From positions 1-64,000 of the forward strand of contig NZ_FUYE01000010.1 in NCBI RefSeq assembly GCF_900167535.1: a stretch of DNA of 64,000 bases, written 5' to 3'. Position 1 is the first letter of the stretch, and each line of letters starts with the position of its first letter. The notes below the pieces were generated by a model, which was not told the DNA's origin, made no database searches, and was given only the letters and a program-made list of their open reading frames with translations. Source of the DNA: Prosthecobacter debontii. Its GTDB lineage: Bacteria > Verrucomicrobiota > Verrucomicrobiia > Verrucomicrobiales > Verrucomicrobiaceae. This document shows positions 45,862-53,008 of this stretch, one piece after another. A program made the translations under genes and the position numbers.

Positions 45862-46384
45862 ATGCTTTAATTTCGAGGTAAACTGCGCGGACTAAGGCTG
45901 AAAGAAACTGCTTACAGGTTTTCACTGGTTTCGTGTAGCCTGGGACATTCTTATCACAACCATCAAGCTGCTCAAAGAGCTCAATGTAAACTGAGCCGTA
46001 TTGCTCGTGTATAACGTCTTTGGAAAGAAAGCGTTTCCTCCAATACATAGCTGTCATCTGTAAAGCGTTGCCAGCTTTTTCAACTGCTGGGCCAATGAGA
46101 TTATCGCAATCAATGTAGTTCACTCCCGTCCAAGCCTGCTCTAATCTGTGAAGTGCTTGTTCATCTGAGGGGGCAGCACTGGACTTGAGCCACGCACCAA
46201 CACCAACTATCAAAGCCAGAAAGGTCAGCCCCAGGAAGGTCAGCATGACAATGAAGGTCTGATCCTTATCTAAGCGGGAAAAGATATCGAGGGCCAGCCA
46301 CTGTCTATAAAGTGACAGAAAGGTAAAAAATGCGACTGCGGCGAGGCCCGCAACGGCGAATGCTACTCTCCAAATACGATCCAT
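45833..46384 (-). CDS. cassette-encoded membrane protein
   Basis: A 183-residue protein. Two membrane helices lie near residues 7-25 and 43-66, with a short cytoplasmic linker (SLYRQWLALDIFSRLDKDQT) and a C-terminal soluble helical domain of about 115 residues. No motif recognised. The ATG is 29 bases after a right-hand box GTTCGCC (46419-46413), which closes the first of three dispersed repeats. Two-gene cassette with the CxxCxGxG protein. Confidence 0.6.
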   Translation of the reverse strand: MDRIWRVAFAVAGLAAVAFFTFLSLYRQWLALDIFSRLDKDQTFIVMLTFLGLTFLALIVGVGAWLKSSAAPSDEQALHRLEQAWTGVNYIDCDNLIGPAVEKAGNALQMTAMYWRKRFLSKDVIHEQYGSVYIELFEQLDGCDKNVPGYTKPVKTCKQFLSALVRAVYLEIKAYAARQPTKS

Positions 46385-46412
46385 ATGCTGTTATATGTGT
46401 ATAGTCTTTTGA

Positions 46413-46693
46413 GGCGAACAGTGTCATTAGTGTGCTGCAATATCGATATCAGTGCGAGCCGCAGCGCTTATTTCGAGGTCATGGATGAGCTGGAAGGCCC
46501 ATCCGATCAAGGTTTGAAGGAGTTTGTGCAGCATGATGCATTGCGTTGGCTTTCTTAATCATTGGCTAAACGGAATGAATCGGTATTGCGTGCAATAATA
46601 TCGATATTTGACAGCTCACCAAACCTTTTGTGAAGGCGAGACTAAAAAGAAGTTGGATAGCAGGCCCAGGCTCGGGGATTAAGGCGTAGAGGC
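46413..46693 (-). repeat. dispersed repeat copy R1 (ends in attC-like right box)
   Basis: First of three copies of a repeat (others at 52789-52998 and 54622-54903). The shared core (46413-46623) runs, on the minus strand, from TTGGTGAGC through CGATATT, GCATCATGCTG and CTCCTTCAA to CAGCACACTAATGACACTGTTCGCC. R1 and R3 share another 70 bp or so beyond the core (to GCCTCTAC). Each copy ends a few bases before a cassette gene. A 35-codon ATG-to-TAA frame (46427-46534 here) is open in every copy, but differences between copies are mostly non-synonymous. Confidence 0.7.
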
Positions 46694-46868
46694 ATCGCCG
46701 GGAGGCGCATTGAAGGGTGGGGTAGGTCGCCTACTCCGTCAGGAGCAACACGGCACCGAAGACAGCAGCCTCCGGCAAGCAACCAATGTCGAACGGATGG
46801 GCATCGTCCAAGTCCCGCGCTTCAGCGAGTGCCCGCTGAGCATCCGCAGCTATTCGAGATCAAGTCAG
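46694..46868. other. array sequence next to the element, no gene seen
   Basis: No convincing frame. It ends with the target sequence AAGTCA (46863-46868) that is duplicated at the far side of the inserted element. Confidence 0.4.
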
Positions 46869-46972
46869 GGCCCCCACATACCTCCAACCTATTGATCTTT
46901 GGTCGCAACAAGCATGGCAAAATGGAAGTTTCGTTAGGCTCCAACCGCCCAAACATTGGACCACCAACTTAG

Positions 46973-47227
46973 TTAAGCGTATTCTATCCTATAAAGATGC
47001 GGTGCTGGGTCCACCATCCATGCGCCGCTTGTTATCTCCTGAAGAACGAAAAACTCGATGGGCGATTGTTCGGGCTCATTGGATTTCAAGAAGTATCTTT
47101 GCGTGGTATTGGTCAATAAGGCGACAGAACTCAGTATCGCTTGATGCCATCCGTCACATACCATTGCCCCTCCTATGGATTGGCTATCTGGCCCAACGAT
47201 TTGAAATTTTTGGAAAGTCATACCCAC
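46973..47227 (-). CDS. small protein of unknown function in the element
   Basis: An 84-residue protein (or 82 from the next Met at 47221). Beta-rich pattern: FQIVGPDSQSIGGAMVCDGW, RYFLKSNEPEQSPIEFFVLQEITSGAWMV, PHLYRIEYA. No family recognised. It is the gene nearest the left terminal repeat. AT-rich codon use matches the rest of the element. Confidence 0.45.
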   Translation of the reverse strand: MGMTFQKFQIVGPDSQSIGGAMVCDGWHQAILSSVALLTNTTQRYFLKSNEPEQSPIEFFVLQEITSGAWMVDPAPHLYRIEYA

Positions 47228-47349
47228 TCTCTACGCAAACTTCAACCTAATCCTATCATGAAAGAAACTAATCTTTATTCTAGTGCACTCACATACCATC
47301 TCACCTAATAGGACAAGTTCTCAAAAACTCGAAGAAGGTCCAAGGTTCT

Positions 47350-47616
47350 CTACACTTCGAAAAATCCTACAAACTCTCGCTTCGCTCCATCCCATTGAAT
47401 TCTATCGAGCATGGAAGCGTTCAAGGTTCGAACGTCGTTTTGAACGGCTCCAAAAGCAGAGCACACGCCTTGTAGCTGAATGCTGCAAAGGCCATCCTGA
47501 AAAACGTCTATATGTAAAGTGCCAGTTCGCTCCTCACCCTGGCCATAACGATAACGGATTGGTCTCCCCTGAAAAAACGGAACAATCAAGTGAGCGGGCA
47601 GATAAACAGTGTCCAT
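47350..47616 (-). CDS. small protein of unknown function in the element
   Basis: An 88-residue protein with plausible composition: VYLPAHLIVPFFQGRPIRYRYGQGEERTGTLHIDVFQ near the start and LDRIQWDGAKREFVGFFEV at the end. Not recognised. It is separated from the gene at 46973 by 122 bases. Confidence 0.4.
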   Translation of the reverse strand: MDTVYLPAHLIVPFFQGRPIRYRYGQGEERTGTLHIDVFQDGLCSIQLQGVCSAFGAVQNDVRTLNASMLDRIQWDGAKREFVGFFEV

Positions 47617-47785
47617 GCTTTCCTTACCTCTAAGTCATAAGAATCTTTCTTCTCAATATATGCAATAAACAACTTTATCCATGCATTATCCTGTATACTC
47701 CGTTCGGAATTGCGTTTGCAGTTAGTTGATAATCAATGCTTTATGAATTCTTCTTGCGCCGCAAAAAATGGCTTTAAATTAACCC

Positions 47786-47965
47786 ATGAAGAAGCGCGCC
47801 GCCAAAAAACCTGAATTTTACGAGGGAAAAGAGGCTGCGCAGCGCTTTGAAAGCCTTCTCGACACAGTTTTAACCGTTCCAAAGGACAAAATTTTGGAAC
47901 TAGAAAAGGGCGCTCGAAAAAAATCGGGGGCCGAAAAGAAAAATAGAAAAGAAGGTGCCGATTAA
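47786..47965 (+). CDS. small companion protein of IS1595-type transposase
   Basis: A 59-residue basic protein: KKRAAKKPEFYEGKEAAQRF, then SLLDTVLTVPKDKILELEKG and a Lys-rich end. A short protein with the FYEG...A..RFE...L..VPK pattern is commonly encoded beside ISXO2-like (IS1595) transposases in diverse bacteria. Its function is unknown; a regulatory or transposition-accessory role is possible. Its stop overlaps the convergent transposase stop by 4 bases. Confidence 0.6.
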   Translation: MKKRAAKKPEFYEGKEAAQRFESLLDTVLTVPKDKILELEKGARKKSGAEKKNRKEGAD

Positions 47966-48903
47966 GCACTTTTCGAGATCAGTTCCCTGTATCTGATTCT
48001 CTTGCCAGATACTTCTGAAACCGCCAAATCAAAGCGGTTGGAATCATTGCCCGTTCTCTCGTTAAATCTAAAGGCCTGCTCATCTAAATATCGGAAAAGA
48101 TGGCGGCGGCTAGGGCAAATGTAGGTACCCTTAATTGTGCGCTTCAAAAGACTCCAAAAGTTTTCCATGCCGTTTGTGTGAACGTCGCCCATGACATAAC
48201 AAAAAGCATGATCCACCGTCTTGTGCGTATATCGTTCGTTCAAGCCATTGTAAGACCTGAGGGCATCAGTGTAGAGTTTTGATCCATCCTCAACAAACTC
48301 AGACACGCCGCCATGAATGTCAGGCCGTTTGCGAGAGTTTAAAACTTTGAGGCGAACTTGTGAAGGCCTGTCTTCCGTCCCCCTTTCTAGCGCACCAAAG
48401 ATTGGAATCATAGCAATCGGCCCAGTTCCTTTAACTTTTTCGCGCCGCTTGGATTTATGCATGTTGCTCGCTTTCATGCCGACAAAAGTTTCATCAGCTT
48501 CTACCGTCCCCTTCAGCTTGTCGATACTCCCTTGTTGGAAAGCCAAACGGATGCGATGGCCCATGAACCAAGCAGACTTCTGAGTGATTCCTAAAGTGCG
48601 GGCTAACTCACAAGATGAAGCGCCGTTTTTGGCATTGGCTATGATCCACATTGCAGCCAACCATTTGTCTAGGCCAAGAGGCGAGTTCTCGAAGATCGTC
48701 CCCACCTTAATTGAAAACTGTTTGCGGCAGTCTTTGCAATTCCAGATGCGGCGCGAACGGCTAAAGCCCCCCACATTTTTAGATATACAATGAGGACAGA
48801 TAACTTGCCCATCAGGCCACCTTTTAGACATGAGGTAGTTATGGCAATTCTCTTGGTTTGAGAAGAAAACGATGGCCTCTAGATGGGTGAGCGGCGCTTC
48901 CAT
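47962..48903 (-). CDS. IS1595-family (ISXO2-like) transposase
   Basis: A 313-residue protein. The N-terminal zinc ribbon has CPHC (about residue 36) and CKDC (about 55). A helix-turn-helix follows (SCELARTLGITQKSAWFMGHRIR, about 96-120). The ISXO2-like catalytic domain starts VEADETFVG (first Asp, about 138), then LYTDALRSYNGL (second Asp, about 214) and HTNGMENFWSLLKRTIKGTY (Asn/Glu, about 246). All key residues are present, so it may be active. An Xre-operator-like palindrome sits 3 bases upstream of the ATG, overlapping the ribosome-binding region. Confidence 0.9.
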   Translation of the reverse strand: MEAPLTHLEAIVFFSNQENCHNYLMSKRWPDGQVICPHCISKNVGGFSRSRRIWNCKDCRKQFSIKVGTIFENSPLGLDKWLAAMWIIANAKNGASSCELARTLGITQKSAWFMGHRIRLAFQQGSIDKLKGTVEADETFVGMKASNMHKSKRREKVKGTGPIAMIPIFGALERGTEDRPSQVRLKVLNSRKRPDIHGGVSEFVEDGSKLYTDALRSYNGLNERYTHKTVDHAFCYVMGDVHTNGMENFWSLLKRTIKGTYICPSRRHLFRYLDEQAFRFNERTGNDSNRFDLAVSEVSGKRIRYRELISKSA

Positions 48904-48905
48904 CA

Positions 48906-48919
48906 GGCATTATAATGCC
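48906..48919. promoter_or_regulatory. operator-like palindrome upstream of the transposase
   Basis: GGCATTATAATGCC, a perfect 14-bp palindrome directly before the transposase start. It has the same GGCATT-N2-AATGCC form as the site at 49245-49262 in front of the Xre gene, so both are probable binding sites of that regulator. Confidence 0.6.
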
Positions 48920-48962
48920 CTAAAGTTAGGGCGCAAAGTAATAGTTAAACTATTCGCACCGC

Positions 48963-49211
48963 CTATTTTTTTGCTTCTTTTTGCGCGCGAATAACACAGG
49001 CTCCAAAATCCAACCCCAACCCATCAGCGATCTTTTTCAAAACCCAAAAAGTGGGCCGCGCATCATCGCTTTCAAGATGGGTGATAGTGGTTCTGGCCAC
49101 GCCAATTTGCGCCGCCAGTTGGGTTGCAGAAATCCCCGCGCGCAAACGTTCGTTCTTGAGAATCAAGACGATAGCGCGTTCCATAGGATCAATCTGAGAA
49201 GGGCGTGGCAC
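48963..49211 (-). CDS. Xre-family HTH transcriptional regulator
   Basis: An 82-residue protein that is essentially one HTH_3 domain: LRAGISATQLAAQIGVARTTITHLESDDARPTFWVLKKIADGLGLDF. The start is GTG 49211; an ATG at 49184 would still keep the whole domain. It is divergent from the passenger genes at 49267. Operator-like palindromes lie on both sides of it, so it probably represses its own promoter, the passenger genes and the transposase. Confidence 0.85.
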   Translation of the reverse strand: MPRPSQIDPMERAIVLILKNERLRAGISATQLAAQIGVARTTITHLESDDARPTFWVLKKIADGLGLDFGACVIRAQKEAKK

Positions 49212-49244
49212 CCTACTAAAATTATCGCGTTGACGGGATAAACA

Positions 49245-49262
49245 CGGGCATTAAAATGCCCG
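49245..49262. promoter_or_regulatory. operator-like palindrome between xre-type gene and passenger genes
   Basis: CGGGCATT-AA-AATGCCCG: 8-bp arms around a 2-bp centre, lying 5 bases before the plus-strand gene at 49267 and about 34 bases before the regulator start. It matches the 48906-48919 site in the central 14 bp except for the 2-bp spacer. Confidence 0.6.
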
Positions 49263-49266
49263 ATCT

Positions 49267-49536
49267 ATGAGAACGTTTTTCGCCTTCTGGTTGATGATTC
49301 TTTTTGCCGCTCCGCTTTATGCTGACAAAGCATACTATGACCAACAAGAGGAAATTCGTAAAGCAGCCGAAAGACTTGTTGAGCATGATCGACAACAGCG
49401 GCAAGAGGCGAAGGAACGCTATGACCAAAGATATTCCTATCGCCGCACTCAAAGCGGATGGGAAATTACTTGGATCGTGATCAAATTGATCTTTTGGATA
49501 GGGGTGATTGGGTTCGTTGCCTATTGCTTCATGTGA
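49267..49536 (+). CDS. small exported or membrane-anchored protein
   Basis: An 89-residue protein. The signal peptide is MRTFFAFWLMILFAAPLYA. A charged helical middle follows (YYDQQEEIRKAAERLVEHDRQQRQEAKERYDQRYSY) and then a C-terminal membrane helix (WIVIKLIFWIGVIGFVAYCF). The topology suggests an inner-membrane protein with a periplasmic coiled coil. No family recognised. It starts just after the operator at 49245-49262. Confidence 0.6.
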   Translation: MRTFFAFWLMILFAAPLYADKAYYDQQEEIRKAAERLVEHDRQQRQEAKERYDQRYSYRRTQSGWEITWIVIKLIFWIGVIGFVAYCFM

Positions 49537-49562
49537 TGAATAACTTTTCTAACTTGAAAAAA

Positions 49563-49970
49563 ATGAAAACTTTTTTGGCGGCGCTGCTAATTTTTTCCCT
49601 GTCTTCTTGTGCAGCAAGCAAAGTTGTTCACAGACTTAACCATGACTCCACCTTCCAATATTCGGCGGAAGCTTTGGTAAGGGACTATCTAAACTCTCAA
49701 ATGTATGGAGAAGATGGAAGAAAGTTTGGAATAACTTCAAACTTCTATAACCTGATGCAATATCACATTGAAGGCATGGGCGTGCAATACTGGCAACCCG
49801 CTGTGATTTTTCGTGCGCAGGCTGGCAATCAACTTGGCGGAATAACGTGGAAAAGCTACTGTGCAACCCTTCGCCATGATCCAAAAGCCGAAGCCATGCA
49901 AGATGCGTATTCAGGTTTACGTCTCACTTCCGTAAAACCCACTGTGGAACAATTGTTGAGGGATAATTGA
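49563..49970 (+). CDS. putative lipoprotein
   Basis: A 135-residue protein. MKTFLAALLIFSLSSC is a lipoprotein signal with lipobox LSSC, giving a lipid-attached Cys at residue 16. The mature part (SAEALVRDYLNSQMYGEDGRKFG ... YWQPAVIFRAQAGNQLGGITW) has no known motif. It is 26 bases downstream of the previous gene and 2 bases upstream of the next, within a probable three-gene operon. Confidence 0.6.
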   Translation: MKTFLAALLIFSLSSCAASKVVHRLNHDSTFQYSAEALVRDYLNSQMYGEDGRKFGITSNFYNLMQYHIEGMGVQYWQPAVIFRAQAGNQLGGITWKSYCATLRHDPKAEAMQDAYSGLRLTSVKPTVEQLLRDN

Positions 49971-49972
49971 TT

Positions 49973-50530
49973 ATGATAAAAGACGACCCGCTCTCATTTA
50001 AAGTATTTCCATATCCGCCCAACCATACGAATGGCAGGAAAAACAATGGAGGGTTCGATCTTGTCGCTTATCCATTTAAAATTGATGACATTCACGAAAT
50101 AGCTTCCGTCCCTTGGAAGAAGCAGATTATTGTTCACATAAATCGAAAGGAAGGTATTTTTAAAACCTATGGCTGTGATTTCGAAATTACGCCAGAGGGC
50201 TATGCTAATGGTTATATCGAATTTTCTTTTCGTGACAATTTTTTGAGCGGCGTAATAGAAAATTACGAATTACTTTTCTCTCGATTCCAGGAATTTCTGA
50301 TAAGAACACATCCCGACCCTAATGTAATTCTGGATTCTCAAAACCTCCAAAAGGCACAAATCTTCCTTCAGAACGAGGGTTCAGTAATATGGAAGATACA
50401 TTACGACTACATTGCTCAAAATCAGGATGCAGCCAGCCAACTCGTTCAATTATTCTTTTGTAAGCTTGAGGAGATAGCCAACCGCGAATTAATATCTCCC
50501 AAAACAGCTTCCGAAGTATCTTCTTCATAA
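49973..50530 (+). CDS. protein of unknown function
   Basis: A 185-residue soluble protein. Strand-rich N-terminal half (HEIASVPWKKQIIVHINRKEGIFKTYGCDFEI), aromatic-rich centre (GYIEFSFRDNFLSGVIENYELLFSRFQEFL), and a helical C-terminus. Third gene of the plus-strand passenger operon; no family recognised. Confidence 0.55.
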   Translation: MIKDDPLSFKVFPYPPNHTNGRKNNGGFDLVAYPFKIDDIHEIASVPWKKQIIVHINRKEGIFKTYGCDFEITPEGYANGYIEFSFRDNFLSGVIENYELLFSRFQEFLIRTHPDPNVILDSQNLQKAQIFLQNEGSVIWKIHYDYIAQNQDAASQLVQLFFCKLEEIANRELISPKTASEVSSS

Positions 50531-50559
50531 GTTTAGGAATAGAATGCAATCAGTTGCTG

Positions 50560-50602
50560 AGGTTGACATCCTCCCCGCCCTAAAAGGACGAGGATTCCTA
50601 GG
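50560..50602. repeat. IS200/IS605-type terminal hairpin remnant
   Basis: The sequence GGTTGACATCCTCCCCGCCC, then TAAAAGGACGAGGATTCC, is the well-known subterminal imperfect hairpin of IS200/IS605 (TnpB-carrying) elements, with ATCCTC/GAGGAT as the outer stem. No tnpA or tnpB is nearby, so it is a solo end or a target acquired by transposition. Confidence 0.5.
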
Positions 50603-50608
50603 AAGTAA

Positions 50609-50860
50609 TTGGTTGATTTGAAAGATAAAGGCGCGGATAATCGTACAAGAGGCATGAGAGCGATCGTAGAAATTCCGAAAGGCGAGCCGTTTACAGGCAC
50701 TCAAATACTAACTTTAGAAACCGCGCCACAAGTTGGCCATTATATTGGTGATGCAAACGGAAGGCTTTACCGCATTGAAAAAGTAGTTCATCTACTCACC
50801 CGTAACGAAGAAGCTGGCTATCCATTCTTGAAGCTTATCGTTCAGAAGGAGACGACATAA
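50609..50860 (+). CDS. small protein of unknown function
   Basis: An 83-residue frame starting at TTG; an internal ATG at 50654 is an alternative. The part MRAIVEIPKGEPFTGTQILTLETAPQVGHYIGDANGRLYRIEKVVHLL looks like a small beta-barrel-forming domain. It lies after the IS605-type hairpin and overlaps the tail of a convergent small frame by 26 bases. Confidence 0.4.
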   Translation: MVDLKDKGADNRTRGMRAIVEIPKGEPFTGTQILTLETAPQVGHYIGDANGRLYRIEKVVHLLTRNEEAGYPFLKLIVQKETT

Positions 50861-51014
50861 AGACAGTTTTATAAAAAGCGGCGGTCTTGCCAGGAGGGAC
50901 GTTTTCGATCATCCATTTATAGCCCTCGATCTTTTCAAGGTTGAGAGCGATCTTCTCTTTCAGCCCATCCAACAAGCTCTTGTATGCCCATTCATCAGGA
51001 GTCAAATCTGCCAT
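50835..51014 (-). CDS. small helical protein near right end of the element
   Basis: A 59-residue protein: MADLTPDEWAYKSLLDGL, KEKIALNLEKIEGYKWMIEN, VPPGKTAAFYKTVFMSS. Compact and plausible but unrecognised. The in-frame TTG at 51029 is an alternative start. Confidence 0.35.
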   Translation of the reverse strand: MADLTPDEWAYKSLLDGLKEKIALNLEKIEGYKWMIENVPPGKTAAFYKTVFMSSPSER

Positions 51015-51113
51015 CTTTCGGTTTTGCAACCCCTGCCATCAGGGCATCATTGCACACATTTCTCCGATCTAACTGAGACGATTTCTCGTTAGGAGAGAGG
51101 TATGTGGGGGCCC

Positions 51114-51426
51114 AAGTCAGAGGTCAACTTTCCGAAAAGCAGGTCTAGAAAATGAAAAATCAGACCGAGATTTCCGGAAAGCAGACCAAGAGAATGAAAA
51201 TCTCGGTCTCGAATGGAAACAGATCATCAGGATTTGATGGAGTGCTGGCACTCGGAATGCCGGACGATTCCGATACAGTAACGGTCCTTACAGTCAAAAC
51301 CGGAGCCATTTGCTGCCGCGCATGGTTAGGGATTGCGGCTGTTGTCATGGGTTAATTCATCGCCGTGGTGCAGGCTACCACGAAGCTATCGGAACGAACG
51401 ACAACAATGCCCTGCCAGCCCATGCA
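51114..51426. other. cassette-array DNA right of the element, no firm gene
   Basis: Contains two direct-repeat units of about 34 bp with about 80 percent identity (51128-51161 and 51170-51203), plus a CAGACCGAGATTTC/GAAAATCTCGGTCTC inverted pair. Overlapping 62- and 67-codon frames on opposite strands (51160-51348 minus, 51152-51355 plus) cannot be told apart as real or accidental. Near 51370-51390 is a hairpin CGTGGT/ACCACG that could be a worn attC. Confidence 0.35.
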
Positions 51427-51666
51427 CTAGCTCCAAAAGCGCTTCGGGCTATCGAAGGTCCAAAGTTGGTCGCCCGGCTGTAGTTGTTGCTTGAGGGCGA
51501 CCCAATCGGGGAAGTCCGGCGGCAAGGGTCGCTCTCTGCCGAATAACGGCTCCGACTCGACTCGCTCGACGGAAACCAGCTCTCGCCACCACGCCATGAA
51601 AGCCTCCGACAACGGGACCGTGTTCCAGTAGGCGTCATCGGGTGAGGGTGGGTGGGCTTCATTCAT
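51427..51666 (-). CDS. small cassette protein of unknown function
   Basis: A 79-residue Trp/Pro-rich protein: AYWNTVPLSEAFMAWWRELV, PDFPDWVALKQQLQPGDQLW, TFDSPKRFWS. The ATG at 51666 is preferred over one at 51693 because the latter falls inside the right-hand attC box GTTAGGT. Similar short W-rich proteins occur in cassettes and as fragments of larger immunity-like proteins; no family recognised with confidence. Confidence 0.55.
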   Translation of the reverse strand: MNEAHPPSPDDAYWNTVPLSEAFMAWWRELVSVERVESEPLFGRERPLPPDFPDWVALKQQLQPGDQLWTFDSPKRFWS

Positions 51667-51683
51667 AGGACGCACGTAGCAAC

Positions 51684-51794
51684 ACCTAACCATTAAGCTG
51701 AGCCAACCCCGCCGGGGCGGCGGTGATGGTTGAAATGAGCGAAAGGCGACTCTGGCATGGAGCCCCAGCGGTTGCCTCTTGTGCCTCGTTCCCC
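51684..51794 (-). repeat. attC site 4
   Basis: 111 nt: left box GGGGAAC (51794-51788), right box GTTAGGT (51690-51684). Inner arms GCCCCAGCGGTTGCC (51762-51776) and GCCAACCCCGCCGGGGC (51702-51718) are imperfectly complementary with extrahelical bases. The upstream gene reads into it before stopping at 51693. Confidence 0.55.
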
Positions 51795-52355
51795 CCTTGG
51801 TTGGTCGGTGGCTTCGATCATCTCCCTGCTGGATAGGAAGTGATATCCTTCATGAGAAGAAATGTATAACCTGCCCCCGAGGGCCCCCGAGGGCCCCCGA
51901 TAAACACCGGAACCACCGAGCAACTTCCACGCGGCTGCAGCGAAAGCCCATGCCTCCCCCTCATCGCACTCGATCTTTGACTGAGTAAAATCCTCCATGC
52001 TGTTGGATTCGCCGTAGTCTCTGACGGCGCAAGTCGCCGCAGTCAGTCCGGGAACTAGAGATCTGTTCGCCCATCCCCACATCCAGGTGGCTGTCTGACT
52101 TGAGTAAGTGCCCAGGATCACAACTGGCGTTTCGATGCGGATGTTGCCCTGCTCGTCTAAGAACCGCAAGATGCCCTCATCCTGATTCAGTGACCACTCG
52201 TCAAACATCCCCAAGCCATGATCATCCATGGCAAGCTGATTCCGGGCCTTGAGTTCTACGAGCGACTGGTTCAGAAATGCATTATATCGCTTGTCGGACT
52301 CAGGCGTAATCTGGTCTGCGATCTTCTTGCCGAAAATAGACTCGAATAGTCCCAT
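51693..52355 (-). CDS. DUF6882-like cassette protein
   Basis: A 220-residue protein. MGLFESIFGKKIADQ begins it. The domain has ILGTYSSQTATWMWGWANRS (about residue 75) and AWAFAAAAWKLLGGSGVYRGPSGALGGRLYI (about 132), the aromatic pattern of the DUF6882 family, which recurs in bacterial toxin-immunity loci. About the last 35 residues are translated from the attC itself, so the functional end is near residue 185. ATG 52355 preferred over the frame's earlier start. Confidence 0.65.
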   Translation of the reverse strand: MGLFESIFGKKIADQITPESDKRYNAFLNQSLVELKARNQLAMDDHGLGMFDEWSLNQDEGILRFLDEQGNIRIETPVVILGTYSSQTATWMWGWANRSLVPGLTAATCAVRDYGESNSMEDFTQSKIECDEGEAWAFAAAAWKLLGGSGVYRGPSGALGGRLYISSHEGYHFLSSREMIEATDQPRGERGTRGNRWGSMPESPFAHFNHHRRPGGVGSA

Positions 52356-52379
52356 GGTCGTTGGTGGCACTGTCAGTTG

Positions 52380-52472
52380 GGCGGACGTCTAAGCTGTGGT
52401 GATGACAAGCGCAAGACGTTGATGACACGACAGACAGCCTTCGAGCCGTTGCCTGCATCTGTTTTGTTCGGC
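52380..52472 (-). repeat. attC site 5
   Basis: 93 nt: left box GCCGAAC (52472-52466), right box GTCCGCC (52386-52380). The inner part GATGCAGGCAACGGC is partly complementary to GCTTGTCATC near the other end. It lies between the barstar-like gene stop (52480) and the DUF6882 gene start (52355). Confidence 0.45.
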
Positions 52473-52479
52473 TTGTGTG

Positions 52480-52782
52480 TCATGTGTGTCCATAGCAAAG
52501 CGCAATAACGGAATCTCCACCAGACTCTGCCGACCGATAATTGATAAACGCTGAGCACTCATTGAGGGCTTCGTAAATCTCAGGGCAACGGGTCTTCAGT
52601 GCCCTCATCCCCTTGAGGTCGAGACGCAGGCTGCTCTCTCCAACAGCAAAATCCTTCATGCAGTCGATCCACGCATCCATGTTCCGGCCATAGTAGTCTG
52701 GAGAGTCGAACAACTGGGCGAAGAGTTCGTGGAAAGACTCCCATCCGGTGACCGTCGTCAGGTCTATTGTGGCGATCTTCAT
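52480..52782 (-). CDS. barstar-like ribonuclease inhibitor
   Basis: A 100-residue protein with the barstar fold pattern: GWESFHELFAQLFDSPDYYGRNMDAWIDCMKDF (residues about 13-46), in which YYGRNMDAWIDC is the signature, then SLRLDLKGM and CPEIYEALNECSAFINYR. Barstars neutralise barnase-type RNases and are common as orphan immunity genes. No barnase-like partner is next to it. It begins 7 bases after the right-hand box GTTCGGC of repeat R2. Confidence 0.8.
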   Translation of the reverse strand: MKIATIDLTTVTGWESFHELFAQLFDSPDYYGRNMDAWIDCMKDFAVGESSLRLDLKGMRALKTRCPEIYEALNECSAFINYRSAESGGDSVIALCYGHT

Positions 52783-52788
52783 GTCTTA

Positions 52789-52998
52789 GCCGAACAGTGT
52801 CATTAGTGTGCTGCAATATCGATATCAATGCGATACGCAGTGGTTATTTCCGGGGCATCCATGAGCGGGCAGGCCTGTCCAGTCAAGGTTTGAAGGAGTT
52901 TGGGGAGCATGATGCATGAAGTTTGGCTTTCTTAACCATGGGCTCAACAAAAGGAATCGATATAGCGTGCAAAATATCGATCTTTGACGGCTCACCAA
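52789..52998 (-). repeat. dispersed repeat copy R2
   Basis: Second copy of the cassette-array repeat, limited to the core. On the minus strand it starts right after the stop of the gene at 53009 (with a possible left box TTCGAAC at 53008-53002) and ends in GTTCGGC (52795-52789), 7 bases before the barstar-like gene. The 35-codon frame is 52803-52910. If R2 is itself an attC, it would be 220 nt, longer than known sites. Confidence 0.7.
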
Positions 52999-53008
52999 GT
53001 GGTTCGAA

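Larger units (their letters stand above)
46869..51113. mobile_element. 4,245-bp transposable element with passenger genes
   Basis: The ends are inverted repeats: GGGCCCCCACATACCTC, 17 perfect bases, extending to 24 with 3 mismatches (46869-46892 and 51090-51113). They are flanked by a 6-bp direct duplication AAGTCA (46863-46868, 51114-51119). The interior is visibly more AT-rich than the flanks. It holds an IS1595-type transposase with its small companion gene, an Xre-type regulator with two operators, a plus-strand run of three small genes including an exported protein and a lipoprotein, and other small genes at each side. A 6-bp duplication is short for IS1595 (usually 8), so family membership of the whole unit is inferred. 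Confidence 0.65.

Noticed and set aside
46427-46534. The 35-codon frame of the dispersed repeat as a genuine small protein
   Set aside because: Across the three copies about a dozen codons differ by amino acid and only about three synonymously, which does not look like selection on a protein; recorded only as part of the repeat.
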